Of a stretch of 35,398 nucleotides of DNA, positions 15,345 to 23,295 are shown one piece after another. The first letter of the stretch is position 1; every line of letters starts with the position of its first letter. Both the position numbers and the translations under genes were made by a program. Origin of the DNA: SOKG01 sp964502665 (lineage in GTDB: Bacteria; Chloroflexota; Dehalococcoidia; SZUA-161); contig CAZCXP010000006.1 in the NCBI GenBank assembly GCA_964502665.1, positions 1-35,398 on the forward strand. Reading direction: 5' to 3'. The notes below the pieces were generated by a model. It made no database searches, had not been told where the DNA came from, and was given only the letters and a program-made list of their open reading frames with translations.

Positions 15345-16322
15345 TCAGGAAAACAGCCTGCGCGGGTTCTGCACCATCATGGTATCGATCTTGTCATCGC
15401 TCACCCCCGCCTCTTTGAGAGCAGGGATGATGTTCTTGAACACATGCTGGTAGTGCCAGTGCCCGATCACTTCCTTTGCAAGATCCGGCAGCTCGACCCG
15501 ACGGCCCAGCCAGCACACCGAAGGGTCACCGGAATAGTCATGGGAAAGCATGATCCGGTGGGCATAGCCGATGCCAACCAGGCCGGTAATACAGGCCTTC
15601 CTCAGAGCGTCTGGCTGGATCGCCTCGATGCCCAGTCGGTCGAAGGCAATGTAGACCCCTTTTTCAAGAACGGAGGTGTGGTATTGCAGATTGGCGCTGC
15701 CTCCGATGTGGCCGATTACTATCCGCTCCGGGGCTGCCCCTTCAGAGATGAGGAGAGCGGCCTGCTCCGGCCCCATAGTTCCGGCCTCGGTATGGGTGAT
15801 GATAGGAGTCCCAGTCTCCTTCTGAGCCCAGGCAGCCGCCCTGAAGATCCTCTCCTCATAGGGGGAAATCTCCCCCTGACCTGTGGCCACCTTGATGACG
15901 CCGGCCTTGACCCCGGTATCTGCGATACCCTGGGTGATCTCCTTCATAAACGTCTCGTATATCTCGGTGGTGGGGTCGCCGAACTGGCTGCGGAACCACA
16001 GATAACTCCGCTTGCCCAATGCCTCGGTGTATAGTCCGGTGGCGCAGATAATGTTTATGCCCGATCTCTCGGAGACCTCCTTTTGCAGCTCCACGTCCCT
16101 GCCCAGGTCGATGGGGGTGGCGTCAACCATCGTCTTCATACCATAAGCCTTGGCCTTCTCCAGAGCCTGCACGCAAGACCTGGCGATCGCTTCCCGGTCA
16201 TAAGGGACAGCCAGTGCGTCGCACTCCCACCCTGGCATCCCCATGATGAGATGCTCATGAATGAGGGTTGGGCCCAGCTCATCCGTCGAAATCGGACCCA
16301 GCACTGTATTGACCGTAGCCAC
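15345..16322 (-). CDS. Phosphotriesterase-family metallohydrolase
   Basis: A 325-residue amidohydrolase-superfamily TIM barrel of the phosphotriesterase type. The binuclear metal ligands are all visible: H22 and H24 in LIHEHL, carboxylated lysine K144 in GVIKVAT, H177 in IITHTEAG, H205 in VIGHIGG and D262 in LSHDYSGD. Bacterial members near catabolic genes are often lactonases or ester hydrolases rather than organophosphate hydrolases, so lactone or thioester-like hydrolysis in this pathway is a fair inference. It is the second gene of the minus-strand operon, 105 bp after the nitronate monooxygenase-like gene and about 140 bp before the ThDP enzyme gene. Confidence 0.87.
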   Translation of the reverse strand: MATVNTVLGPISTDELGPTLIHEHLIMGMPGWECDALAVPYDREAIARSCVQALEKAKAYGMKTMVDATPIDLGRDVELQKEVSERSGINIICATGLYTEALGKRSYLWFRSQFGDPTTEIYETFMKEITQGIADTGVKAGVIKVATGQGEISPYEERIFRAAAWAQKETGTPIITHTEAGTMGPEQAALLISEGAAPERIVIGHIGGSANLQYHTSVLEKGVYIAFDRLGIEAIQPDALRKACITGLVGIGYAHRIMLSHDYSGDPSVCWLGRRVELPDLAKEVIGHWHYQHVFKNIIPALKEAGVSDDKIDTMMVQNPRRLFS

Positions 16323-16427
16323 GGTATTACTCCTTTCGTTCTATCCGAGGTTTCCCATGTCAGCAGGCCGACTCCCTGGCTCCTTTTGGGGCCTTGGGTT
16401 TGGTCTTTGCAGCCAGCCACTGGACTG

Positions 16428-17618
16428 TCACTGACCCTCGGCTACGACCTCAGCCGGAAGCCTCTCTTTCAGAATGCTTATGGCTCCCTCCACCATCTCG
16501 TCAACGATCTGCTTAGCGCTCTTCCTCTCTTTAAGCATCCCCGCTATTTGCCCACCGAACCCGCTGATATAGTCGGTCATACGCCCTTTCCTCAAGCCTA
16601 GCTCAGCGTCGCAGACGAGCAGCGTTTGTAGCGGCATGGGGAGTGTCTTTCCCCCCGCCCTCTCCCATGCTTCGATAAACTTGTTGCTGATGAACCGGGC
16701 TGTCTTGCCAGTATATATCCTGGTAACACGTGTGTCCTCTTCGGTAGCCTCGATGATCTTATCCTTCCAGTGATCAATCTCCCATTGCTCCAGATCATAC
16801 GGGTCCACTCCTAGATTCATGGCCCAATCTTTTGGAGAATCAATGCACGCCTCATGGGCAAGCAGGAAAGCGGTACCAACCCACACGCCGCAGGCCCCCA
16901 TCGCCAGGGAGGCAACAAGCCCCCTGCCATCACCCACCCCACCAGCGGCTACCACAGGAACAGGATAGACAGCATCCACTACTTGAGGAACCAGGGCTAG
17001 AGTGCCTATGCGGCCGGTATGGCCTCCCGCTTCGTGACCCTGGGCCACAATGATATCCGCCCCTGTGCTGGCGACCCGCCGAGCGTTTCTAGCGTTGCCC
17101 ACGAGTCCGATGACCTTCATTCCCTGAGCACGTGCTTGAGGTATGATGTATTCCGGATTCCCCAGCCCCGATGCGAAGACTGGCACTCGCTCCTCCAATA
17201 TCACATCCATCAGCTTCTTTGCGCCTGAGAGCATTTCTGAGTCCACTTCAAGCGGCGGCATTTGCACGTCCGGTATCCCAATCTCCTCCTTCAGCCTGTC
17301 CACGAAAGCCAGCTCCTCCGCAGGCAAAAAGGCCTTCAGGTCAGAAATAGGGAACTTGCCTGACATAGGCGGGAGGTCTATCTTCGGAAGCAGTAGGTCC
17401 ACACCGAAGGGCTTGTCAGTGAGGCTCCTCGTCTTTTCGATCCAGTCACGCAACTGGTCAGGGTTCAGGGCGGCTGCGCCCAAGACGCCTAATCCACCTG
17501 CGTTCGATACCGCAGCAGCAAGGGTGGGGCCAGAGGCGCCACCCATACCAGCCAGGATGATGGGATATTCGATATCGAGCATTTCACACAACTTAGTCCG
17601 AAGAACATTCTTTGCCAC
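16428..17618 (-). CDS. Nitronate monooxygenase / 2-nitropropane dioxygenase-like flavoprotein
   Basis: A 396-residue FMN-dependent TIM-barrel protein of the nitronate monooxygenase family. Motifs include EYPIILAGMGGASGPTLAAA near the N-terminus, VIGLVGNARNARR and QGHEAGGHTG (about 193-202, with the family's histidine region), and the phosphate-binding PVVAAGGVGDGRGL. Such proteins in anaerobes are often misnamed: relatives include enoyl reductases of the FabK type and dehydrogenases of unknown substrate. In an operon with an acyl-CoA dehydrogenase, a role in redox chemistry of a CoA ester or nitro compound is possible. The start GTG 17618 follows GAGGAG by 7 bases and aligns with family starts (VLRTKLCEML); an in-frame TTG at 17675 is less likely. 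It is the first gene of the operon. Confidence 0.85.
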   Translation of the reverse strand: MAKNVLRTKLCEMLDIEYPIILAGMGGASGPTLAAAVSNAGGLGVLGAAALNPDQLRDWIEKTRSLTDKPFGVDLLLPKIDLPPMSGKFPISDLKAFLPAEELAFVDRLKEEIGIPDVQMPPLEVDSEMLSGAKKLMDVILEERVPVFASGLGNPEYIIPQARAQGMKVIGLVGNARNARRVASTGADIIVAQGHEAGGHTGRIGTLALVPQVVDAVYPVPVVAAGGVGDGRGLVASLAMGACGVWVGTAFLLAHEACIDSPKDWAMNLGVDPYDLEQWEIDHWKDKIIEATEEDTRVTRIYTGKTARFISNKFIEAWERAGGKTLPMPLQTLLVCDAELGLRKGRMTDYISGFGGQIAGMLKERKSAKQIVDEMVEGAISILKERLPAEVVAEGQ

Positions 17619-17725
17619 TTCTTTCTCCTCAATTATCTCAAGATAGCCAGTTGTTGAAGCCGGGGTCACCGACAAATACTGTCACGGGAAGTCCAAACCA
17701 GCCTCTGTTGACATGAGTGCGAAGA

Positions 17726-17754
17726 ATTATAACAGTTTTGGCAACGACTTCCAA
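17726..17754 (-). promoter_or_regulatory. Promoter of the minus-strand catabolic operon
   Basis: Reading the minus strand, TTGGAA (17754-17749), exactly 17 bp, then a perfect TATAAT (17731-17726). Transcription would begin near 17719, about 100 bases before the GTG of the first gene. This single strong promoter and the short gene spacing support one transcript running to 9414. Confidence 0.65.
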
Positions 17755-17850
17755 CAAGTGACAGCCTCCTCCCCTTGACCCAGACATGCCCTCAACAAAC
17801 CTATTGCCAAAGAGAGGTTGTCCACTGTGCCGATTTGCCTTCCCTCTCGC

Positions 17851-17879
17851 TTGTTCCATCAGACCTATTAGCGTAAAAT
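17851..17879 (+). promoter_or_regulatory. Candidate promoter of the methyltransferase gene pair
   Basis: TTGTTC (17851-17856), a 17-bp spacer and TAAAAT (17874-17879) precede the plus-strand gene at 17934. The -10 matches 5 of 6 and the -35 only 3 of 6 positions. It is divergent from the minus-strand operon promoter about 100 bp away. Confidence 0.4.
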
Positions 17880-17933
17880 GGAGCCGGCGCTGCTACAGAC
17901 AGGTAAGAAAGGGAACGCTATGGAGGTGAAAAG

Positions 17934-18563
17934 ATGAACGTTGAAAAGAGAAAACTCCCACAACCGATGCTGCCCAGGGGATTCGGTGGAAGGTTTACGT
18001 TTATTGGCATGAATATTGGGCACAAATCCATATACAGGAATACGGCCAAAATCCTGGAGCTTAAGCCAGAAGATGACCTCCTTGACGTTGGCTGCGGCAA
18101 TGGTTACTTCCTCAAGAAATACGCCTCGCATGTCCATAGCATTGCTGGCTTAGACCTCTCCGAGTTATCGGTCAGAATGGCAAAGAAAAAACATCGAGAC
18201 AGAATCGGGGCAGGAACCGCAGAGTTCGTTGAGGGTGAAGCATCACAGCTTCCCTGGGAGGATAACAGGTTCAGCGTTGCTACGACGATGGGTTCTTTCG
18301 TTGGCTTTCCCAAGCCCGTGGAGTCGCTGAAGGAAATGCATCGAGTGCTGCGTCCTGGAGGAAGAGCGGTCGTCAGCATAGAGTGGAACGCTGAGGACGG
18401 AGTAGACCATACGAAGAAAGCCAAACAGTGGGGAATGTGGGTCTGGACGGAAGAAGACGTACGAGCCATGATGAAAGAAGCCGGATTCTCAGAGGTTTCC
18501 ATCACGTACACAAAAGGACTCATGATGCCCAAGCAAATGATGGCATGCGGCGTCAAACAGTAG
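17934..18563 (+). CDS. Class I SAM-dependent methyltransferase
   Basis: A 209-residue methyltransferase of the type-11/UbiE-like class. Motif I DVGCGNG lies at 51-57, the acidic end of strand 2 at D74 (GLDLS), motif II/III in the TTMGSFVGFPKPVESLKEMHRVLRPGG segment. The acceptor is unknown; this group methylates small molecules, lipids and quinones. GGAGGTG precedes the ATG by about 5 bases. The gene for a membrane methyltransferase of the isoprenylcysteine type follows after 37 bp on the same strand, so a lipid-like acceptor is possible. Confidence 0.87.
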   Translation: MNVEKRKLPQPMLPRGFGGRFTFIGMNIGHKSIYRNTAKILELKPEDDLLDVGCGNGYFLKKYASHVHSIAGLDLSELSVRMAKKKHRDRIGAGTAEFVEGEASQLPWEDNRFSVATTMGSFVGFPKPVESLKEMHRVLRPGGRAVVSIEWNAEDGVDHTKKAKQWGMWVWTEEDVRAMMKEAGFSEVSITYTKGLMMPKQMMACGVKQ

Positions 18564-18600
18564 CAATCGAAGCAGGAAACTGAACTATAGGGAGCAAATC

Positions 18601-19164
18601 ATGTCGCTCATACCCGCTTTTGAAATAGGTGTATGGAATGCCTGGATTTTCATGCTTTATCACTTCTTGCCTATGCCCTTAATTATGCTAGTTCATAGAG
18701 GCATGGTGCAAGAGATGCAAAAGCCACATGGCGAGACCGAGAGGAGGCTCTACCCCGTCGCCTGGATACTCTGGCTTCTCGCCGTCATATATTCCCTTTT
18801 CCTGCCCTTGCGCTTGGGGACGATATGGTTCTACGTAGGTTTCCCCATTTCTATGGTAGGACTAATTGCCTACACCGCAGTTGTCGTGAGCTTTGCTACT
18901 ACCCCGATTGATAAGAAGCCGCTTACCAAGGGACTGTACCGCTACTCAAGACATCCTATGTATATCACTCAATTGGTCATGTTTATCGGGGTAGGTATAG
19001 CTTCGGCTTCATGGGTTTTTCTACTGTTTTCGATCGTATATACAATTCTCTCGTTTGTTCTCGCAATCCCTGAGGAGCAGTCTTGCCTTGAGAAGTATGG
19101 CGACGCTTATCGTGAATATACGAGTAGAACCCCGCGATGGATAGGAATGCCCAAATCTGGTTGA
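18601..19164 (+). CDS. Isoprenylcysteine / phospholipid methyltransferase-family membrane protein
   Basis: A 187-residue membrane protein with about five hydrophobic segments (near 10-31, 52-70, 75-98, 121-140 and 140-157). It carries the ICMT/PEMT hallmarks: RYSRHPMY (114-121), which contacts the SAM cofactor, and the C-terminal EEQ-x(5)-YGDAYREY region (158-173). Eukaryotic relatives methylate prenylated cysteines; bacterial homologues have mostly unknown acceptors, often lipids. It is likely co-transcribed with the preceding soluble methyltransferase. Confidence 0.85.
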   Translation: MSLIPAFEIGVWNAWIFMLYHFLPMPLIMLVHRGMVQEMQKPHGETERRLYPVAWILWLLAVIYSLFLPLRLGTIWFYVGFPISMVGLIAYTAVVVSFATTPIDKKPLTKGLYRYSRHPMYITQLVMFIGVGIASASWVFLLFSIVYTILSFVLAIPEEQSCLEKYGDAYREYTSRTPRWIGMPKSG

Positions 19165-19306
19165 AACAGCCGAAGGGAGGCTCAAACAAGGAGATGCCTG
19201 AGCAGTTCCTGCTCAATAGTGTGGGGACAACCTATGTCTTCCAATAGCCTGAACGGATTGGGGCATCGCGGGAGTAGAAGGGCGTCTTGTGCACCTGACC
19301 GCCTTG

Positions 19307-19335
19307 TTGCCCTGAAGGAGCTGTCTGTGTAGAAT
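19307..19335 (+). promoter_or_regulatory. Candidate promoter of the small-protein gene pair
   Basis: TTGCCC (19307-19312), 17-bp spacer and TAGAAT (19330-19335; 5 of 6 matches) precede the small gene at 19426 by about 90 bp. The 260 bp before that gene hold no other convincing feature. Confidence 0.35.
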
Positions 19336-19425
19336 AGTCCCAGCAGGATATAAGCCGAGCACAGGGTTACTGGTCGCAATAGTGCCACGCAGAAAACAGG
19401 ACAGACTTCTTACGGAGGTATGCGT

Positions 19426-19662
19426 ATGGTGGCGAGCGGGGAAACGAAACGTATCAGGAGAGCACTCGAGACAGGCCAATTGTTTGTCGCTGATGAAACT
19501 GGCTACCGGCGATTCATTTACGCCCGTTGCCCAAATGATAGGGAAGCCAGTCCCGTCTACAGGCAAGAGAGAGTCGGGCAGGGGTTCACAAGGCTTCTAT
19601 TTCGCTGTCCTATATGTGGCACCCAGTTCGAAAGCCCCATCAAGTCCTTGTTCCTGCGATAG
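19426..19662 (+). CDS. Small zinc-ribbon-like protein
   Basis: A 78-residue protein of unrecognised family. Its C-terminal half has C-P-x-D (in ARCPNDR) and CPICG (in FRCPICGTQFE), a spacing compatible with a single zinc ribbon. The N-terminus is basic (ETKRIRRALE). GGAGG lies 7 bases before ATG 19426, which is preferred to the ATG at 19420 that is only one base from that site. It is followed after 21 bases by another small gene with its own strong ribosome-binding site, supporting a real two-gene unit. Nucleic-acid or protein binding is possible, but no function can be assigned. Confidence 0.6.
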   Translation: MVASGETKRIRRALETGQLFVADETGYRRFIYARCPNDREASPVYRQERVGQGFTRLLFRCPICGTQFESPIKSLFLR

Positions 19663-19683
19663 GAGGTAGCCAAGGAGGCAAAC

Positions 19684-19893
19684 GTGAGCGTCAAGGTCGT
19701 AGATAAGAAGACCGGCAAGGAGACTGTCGGCAAGTACGCGATGGTCAAGGGGGGTGAGGTCAGCCTTTATACCGGCATCATGTCGGACAAGAAAGGCGGC
19801 TGGCGTGGTTGTGGGAAACGACTTGCCTTCTCTGCCGACGCCGTAACTGTCACCGCCGACGACCCGGCCAAGGAACTAAGACGGAAAGACTAG
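19684..19893 (+). CDS. Small hypothetical protein
   Basis: A 69-residue, lysine-rich soluble protein starting at GTG 19684, preceded by AAGGAGG about 6 bases upstream. Predicted short beta strands (MSVKVVDKKTG, KYAMVKGGEVSLYTG, AVTVTADD) suggest a small beta fold. There is one cysteine and no signal peptide. The family was not recognised. Coupling to the zinc-ribbon-like gene upstream is the only context. Confidence 0.55.
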   Translation: MSVKVVDKKTGKETVGKYAMVKGGEVSLYTGIMSDKKGGWRGCGKRLAFSADAVTVTADDPAKELRRKD

Positions 19894-19929
19894 TTCCCCT
19901 GCCGGCAACCGAAAGCGGAAATAACCCGG

Positions 19930-19969
19930 CCTCAGCTGAGGGGTGCTTTGTCTGTTCAGCCTTGGCTGA
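19930..19969. promoter_or_regulatory. Paired short palindromes upstream of the alcohol dehydrogenase gene
   Basis: CCTCAGCTGAGG (19930-19941) is a perfect 12-bp palindrome. TCAGCC-TT-GGCTGA (19956-19969) is a second inverted repeat sharing the TCAGC core, with centres about 27 bp apart. Both lie 50-90 bp before the start codon, where an operator would be expected. There is no direct evidence of a binding protein. Confidence 0.35.
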
Positions 19970-20019
19970 TCTGGGAAATCTCGGCTAATCGCTCTTTGAG
20001 AGCAGGAAGGGGGTTTTGA

Positions 20020-21129
20020 ATGGCTGACAAAGGAAGAGCAGCAGTCTATACGGCATTTGGCCAACCCATGGAGATCAGAGAGTATCCGGTGCCTGAACCC
20101 GAGCCAGGGGCCATCCTGATCAAGGTGTCAAGGACCAACATATGTGGCTCGGACCTTCACCAGTGGCGTGGGGATCTTAACCTCACCGCCCTGGGAGCGC
20201 CGCTGCCGGCAATCCTGGGGCACGAGATGACAGGCACCGTAGCCAAGCTGGGTGAGGGCATTCTCACCGACTCGGCGGGCCAGCCCCTGGCTGTAGGGGA
20301 TCGGGTGGTTCACCGTTATTTCCGCCCCTGTGGGCGCTGCCGGGCGTGCCTGAAGGGACAGGACGCCGCGTGCCCCCTTGCTCCCCTCGCCGTGGTAAGC
20401 CCCTGCGAGGAGCCTCCTCACTTCCACGGCACCTATGCCGACTACCACTATCTGCCTCCCAATTACACGGTTTTCAAGGTGCCTGACGACGTCACGGACG
20501 ACATGGCAGCCCCCGCCAACTGCGCCCTCTCACAGGTTATCTATGGCCTGGAGAGAGTGGGGTTCAGCTTCGGGGAGACCATTGCCATCCAGGGGGCAGG
20601 GGGATTGGGCATTTATGCTACCGCGGTGGCCAAGGACATGGGAGCGGAGAAGGTCATCGTCATCGATGGCATCGACGAGCGCCTGAAGCTGGCCAAAGCC
20701 TTTGGCGCCGATGAGTTGATCGACTTCAGGGAGGTTAAGACCCCGACGGAACGCTGGCTGAAGGTAAAGGAACTGACCGGGGGCTGGGGGGCGGATGTCG
20801 TCGCCGAGCTCGTAGGCTTCCCCCACGTGGTTCCTGAAGGCATAGACATGCTCGGCAACGGCGGGCGCTACCTGGAGATCGGCAACATCAGTTTTGGAAT
20901 GACCTATGAGGCTGAACCGTCCAAGCTCGTGATGGATAACAAGAGCATAGTGGGCGTCATGCTGTATCCCGCCAGTGCCTTGAAGAAAGCCCTTGACTTC
21001 CTGAGCCGGGCCAAGGACAAATACCCCTTCGACAAGATCCTCGCCCGTTCCTACCCCCTGGAGGAGATCAACGAGGCCTTTGAGAATCAGGACAAGGGGC
21101 TGGTTTCCAGGTCTACCATCGTTCCTTGA
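20020..21129 (+). CDS. Zinc-dependent medium-chain alcohol dehydrogenase
   Basis: A 369-residue medium-chain dehydrogenase/reductase. Catalytic zinc ligands are C42 (NICGSD), H68-E69 (LGHEM) and probably C168 (PANCALS). The structural zinc site C104, C107, C110 and C118 is complete. The dinucleotide-binding GAGGLG lies at 192-197, with an acidic D216 suggesting NAD. It oxidises an alcohol to an aldehyde or ketone, or the reverse. GGAAGGGGG precedes the ATG. The next gene, about 100 bp downstream, encodes an aldehyde:ferredoxin oxidoreductase, so the two could take an alcohol to an acid. Two short palindromes upstream may serve regulation. Confidence 0.88.
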   Translation: MADKGRAAVYTAFGQPMEIREYPVPEPEPGAILIKVSRTNICGSDLHQWRGDLNLTALGAPLPAILGHEMTGTVAKLGEGILTDSAGQPLAVGDRVVHRYFRPCGRCRACLKGQDAACPLAPLAVVSPCEEPPHFHGTYADYHYLPPNYTVFKVPDDVTDDMAAPANCALSQVIYGLERVGFSFGETIAIQGAGGLGIYATAVAKDMGAEKVIVIDGIDERLKLAKAFGADELIDFREVKTPTERWLKVKELTGGWGADVVAELVGFPHVVPEGIDMLGNGGRYLEIGNISFGMTYEAEPSKLVMDNKSIVGVMLYPASALKKALDFLSRAKDKYPFDKILARSYPLEEINEAFENQDKGLVSRSTIVP

Positions 21130-21227
21130 AGCCCGATAGACACAGGAAATCTCATCAGCCTGATGAGGTGGCAAATCCCCGACGCGGTCATTCTCGAATC
21201 CCAGGGCAGGAAGACGGATCCAAGGTG

Positions 21228-23144
21228 ATGAGACAACGCGGCTACGCCGGAAAGGTATTGAGGGTAGACCTCTCCTCGGGAAGGACTACCCATACGCTGA
21301 CGGCGGAATATGCCGACCTCTTCCTCGGGGGGAGGGGAATAGCGGCAAAGGTTTACTGGGACGAGGTGCCTCCGCAGATCGATGCCTTTGACCCGGAGAA
21401 CAGGCTGATCTTCATGACCGGTCCCGTCTGCGGCGTGCCCGGCTTTGCCAGTCGATTCCAGGTTTGCGGGAAATCCCCCGCCACCAATCAGTTCTCCTAC
21501 TGTAATTTAGGCGGCTCCTGGGGCGCTCACCTCAAATTCGCTGGCTATGACGGCGTGGTAGTCCATGGCAAGGCAGATAAGCCGGTGTATCTCTGGATTG
21601 ACGGCGGCAAGGTGGAGATCAGGGACGCAGCCCATCTCAAAGGCAAGAGCGCCTTCCAGTGCGAGAAGGAAATGAAAAAGGAGCTAGGGGAATCCGTCCG
21701 CGTGCTGACCGTTGGTCCGGCAGGCGACAACATGGTGAGTTTTGCCACCTTCCTGGCGGCTGAAAACTCGGTTGGCACAGGTGGCCTGGCAGGAGTAATG
21801 GGCTCCAAGAACCTGAAAGCCATTGCAGTAAGAGGAGATACGAAGTTCGACGTAGCCGATCGGAAGAGGGTTTTGCAGCTCAGGAGCAGGATACGTGAGA
21901 TGAGCCCCAGCTTCACCGAGTCAATGCAACAAATGGGAATGCTGACGCCCGCAGACAGGCTGAAGACGAGCCTATGCCACGGCTGTGCCACGGGATGCGT
22001 TCGGGCGACATACGAGAAGCCGGACGGCGCTCAGAGGAAATTCATGTGTCAGGCGGCACTGTTCTATCAAACTCGTGCCCAACGCTATTATGGAGAGGTT
22101 ACCGACGTTGCTTTTAAGGCCACCGAGACCTGCGACGACTATGGGCTCGATACCCGCGCCGTGGAGACCATGATCATGTGGCTGAGCAGATGTCACAAGG
22201 CAGGGCTCTTGACAGATGAGCAAACAGGCATACCTCTCTCCCAAATTGGAAGCTACGAGTTCATCGAGACACTGGCGCGGAAAATATCCCGCCGGGAGGG
22301 GTTCGGCGATACGCTCGCCGGGGGCACCCACAAAGCGGCTGAAAGCCTGGGCAGCGAGGCTCAGAAATTGATCAAGGACTACATGACCAGGACCGGCGAC
22401 AACGAGCTCTACGGTCCCAGGCTATATATTACTACCGGCATTTTCTACGCCGTAGAGCCGAGATTCCCCATCCAGCAACTCCACGAGATCAGTGTCCCGG
22501 TTATGCTTTGGGCTGCCCGGGTCATGGGTATGAAGGAGATTCCCGTGACCTCTGAGGTTATACGGGCAATGGCCCGGCGATTCCTCGGCAGCGAGTTAGC
22601 GGCTGATTTCTCCACGTATGAGGGGAAAGCGCTGGCCGCGACCAGGATTGAAGACCGCGAGTATGCCAAGGAGAGCCTTATCCTGTGTGACCTTGCCTGG
22701 CCCATATTCTTTACAGAAGCCTCTCCCGACTATGTTGGCGATCCCACCCTCGACAGCCAGATTTGTGCTGCGGTGACAGGAAGAGAGGTAGACGAGAGAG
22801 GGCTATACCAAATTGGGGAGAGGACCCTCAACCTGCAGAGGGCCATCCTTGCCAGAGAGGGACACAAGGGGAGAGAATATGACTCCATAGATGAATTCAA
22901 CTTCACCACCCCGACAAGGGGAGACTTCGGCAACCCCGATTGCATAGTCCCGGGCAAGGATGGTGAAGTCTTCTCCAGGAAAGGAATGGTTGTTCACCGC
23001 GAAGAGTTTGAGAAAATGAAGGACGAGTTCTACCGTATCCGGGGTTGGGATGTCCCCACCGGCCTCCAGACAAGGGCTAAACTGGAGGAACTGGGCCTGA
23101 ACGACGTTGCCCAGGGACTGGAAAGGGAAGGACTTCTAAGATGA
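21228..23144 (+). CDS. Aldehyde:ferredoxin oxidoreductase (tungsten/molybdenum pterin enzyme)
   Basis: A 638-residue member of the AOR family, which oxidises aldehydes to acids with ferredoxin as acceptor, or the reverse. The N-terminal pterin-binding domain begins GYAGKVLRVDLSSG and contains FLGGRGIAA (32-40) and TVGPAGDNMVSFA. The 4Fe-4S ligands are C250, C253 and C257 (CHGCATGC) plus C487 (LILCDLA). The D-x-GLDT segment (304-309) is the second pterin-binding motif. The frame is open upstream to 21126, but the family N-terminus begins at ATG 21228, which is chosen as start. A short inverted repeat (CTCATCA at 21151-21157, TGATGAG at 21161-21167) lies in the leader. The family also includes glyceraldehyde-3-phosphate and benzoyl-CoA-reductase-related enzymes, so the substrate is open. 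Confidence 0.88.
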   Translation: MRQRGYAGKVLRVDLSSGRTTHTLTAEYADLFLGGRGIAAKVYWDEVPPQIDAFDPENRLIFMTGPVCGVPGFASRFQVCGKSPATNQFSYCNLGGSWGAHLKFAGYDGVVVHGKADKPVYLWIDGGKVEIRDAAHLKGKSAFQCEKEMKKELGESVRVLTVGPAGDNMVSFATFLAAENSVGTGGLAGVMGSKNLKAIAVRGDTKFDVADRKRVLQLRSRIREMSPSFTESMQQMGMLTPADRLKTSLCHGCATGCVRATYEKPDGAQRKFMCQAALFYQTRAQRYYGEVTDVAFKATETCDDYGLDTRAVETMIMWLSRCHKAGLLTDEQTGIPLSQIGSYEFIETLARKISRREGFGDTLAGGTHKAAESLGSEAQKLIKDYMTRTGDNELYGPRLYITTGIFYAVEPRFPIQQLHEISVPVMLWAARVMGMKEIPVTSEVIRAMARRFLGSELAADFSTYEGKALAATRIEDREYAKESLILCDLAWPIFFTEASPDYVGDPTLDSQICAAVTGREVDERGLYQIGERTLNLQRAILAREGHKGREYDSIDEFNFTTPTRGDFGNPDCIVPGKDGEVFSRKGMVVHREEFEKMKDEFYRIRGWDVPTGLQTRAKLEELGLNDVAQGLEREGLLR

Positions 23145-23295
23145 TGCCCTGCCAGGACTCCACCCTTGGAAGCGCAGGTTGACTCGCTTCTACACACAGA
23201 AGGACGCAGGTTCAAGTCGTACATAACCCGTTATTTGGGCCCCAAGGGCTTGTTAAGCGGTTGCCCCTATAGTAGTATTACTCCCAGGTTAGAAG

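Noticed and set aside
23180..23235. tRNA-3'-half-like stretch (AAGGACGCAGGTTCAAGTC) after the AOR gene
   Set aside because: The T-loop-like GGTTCAAGTC is present, but the flanking bases do not form a T stem, the hairpin-like CTTCT...AGAAG has no proper anticodon loop, and no acceptor stem or D arm was found. At most it is a decayed fragment.
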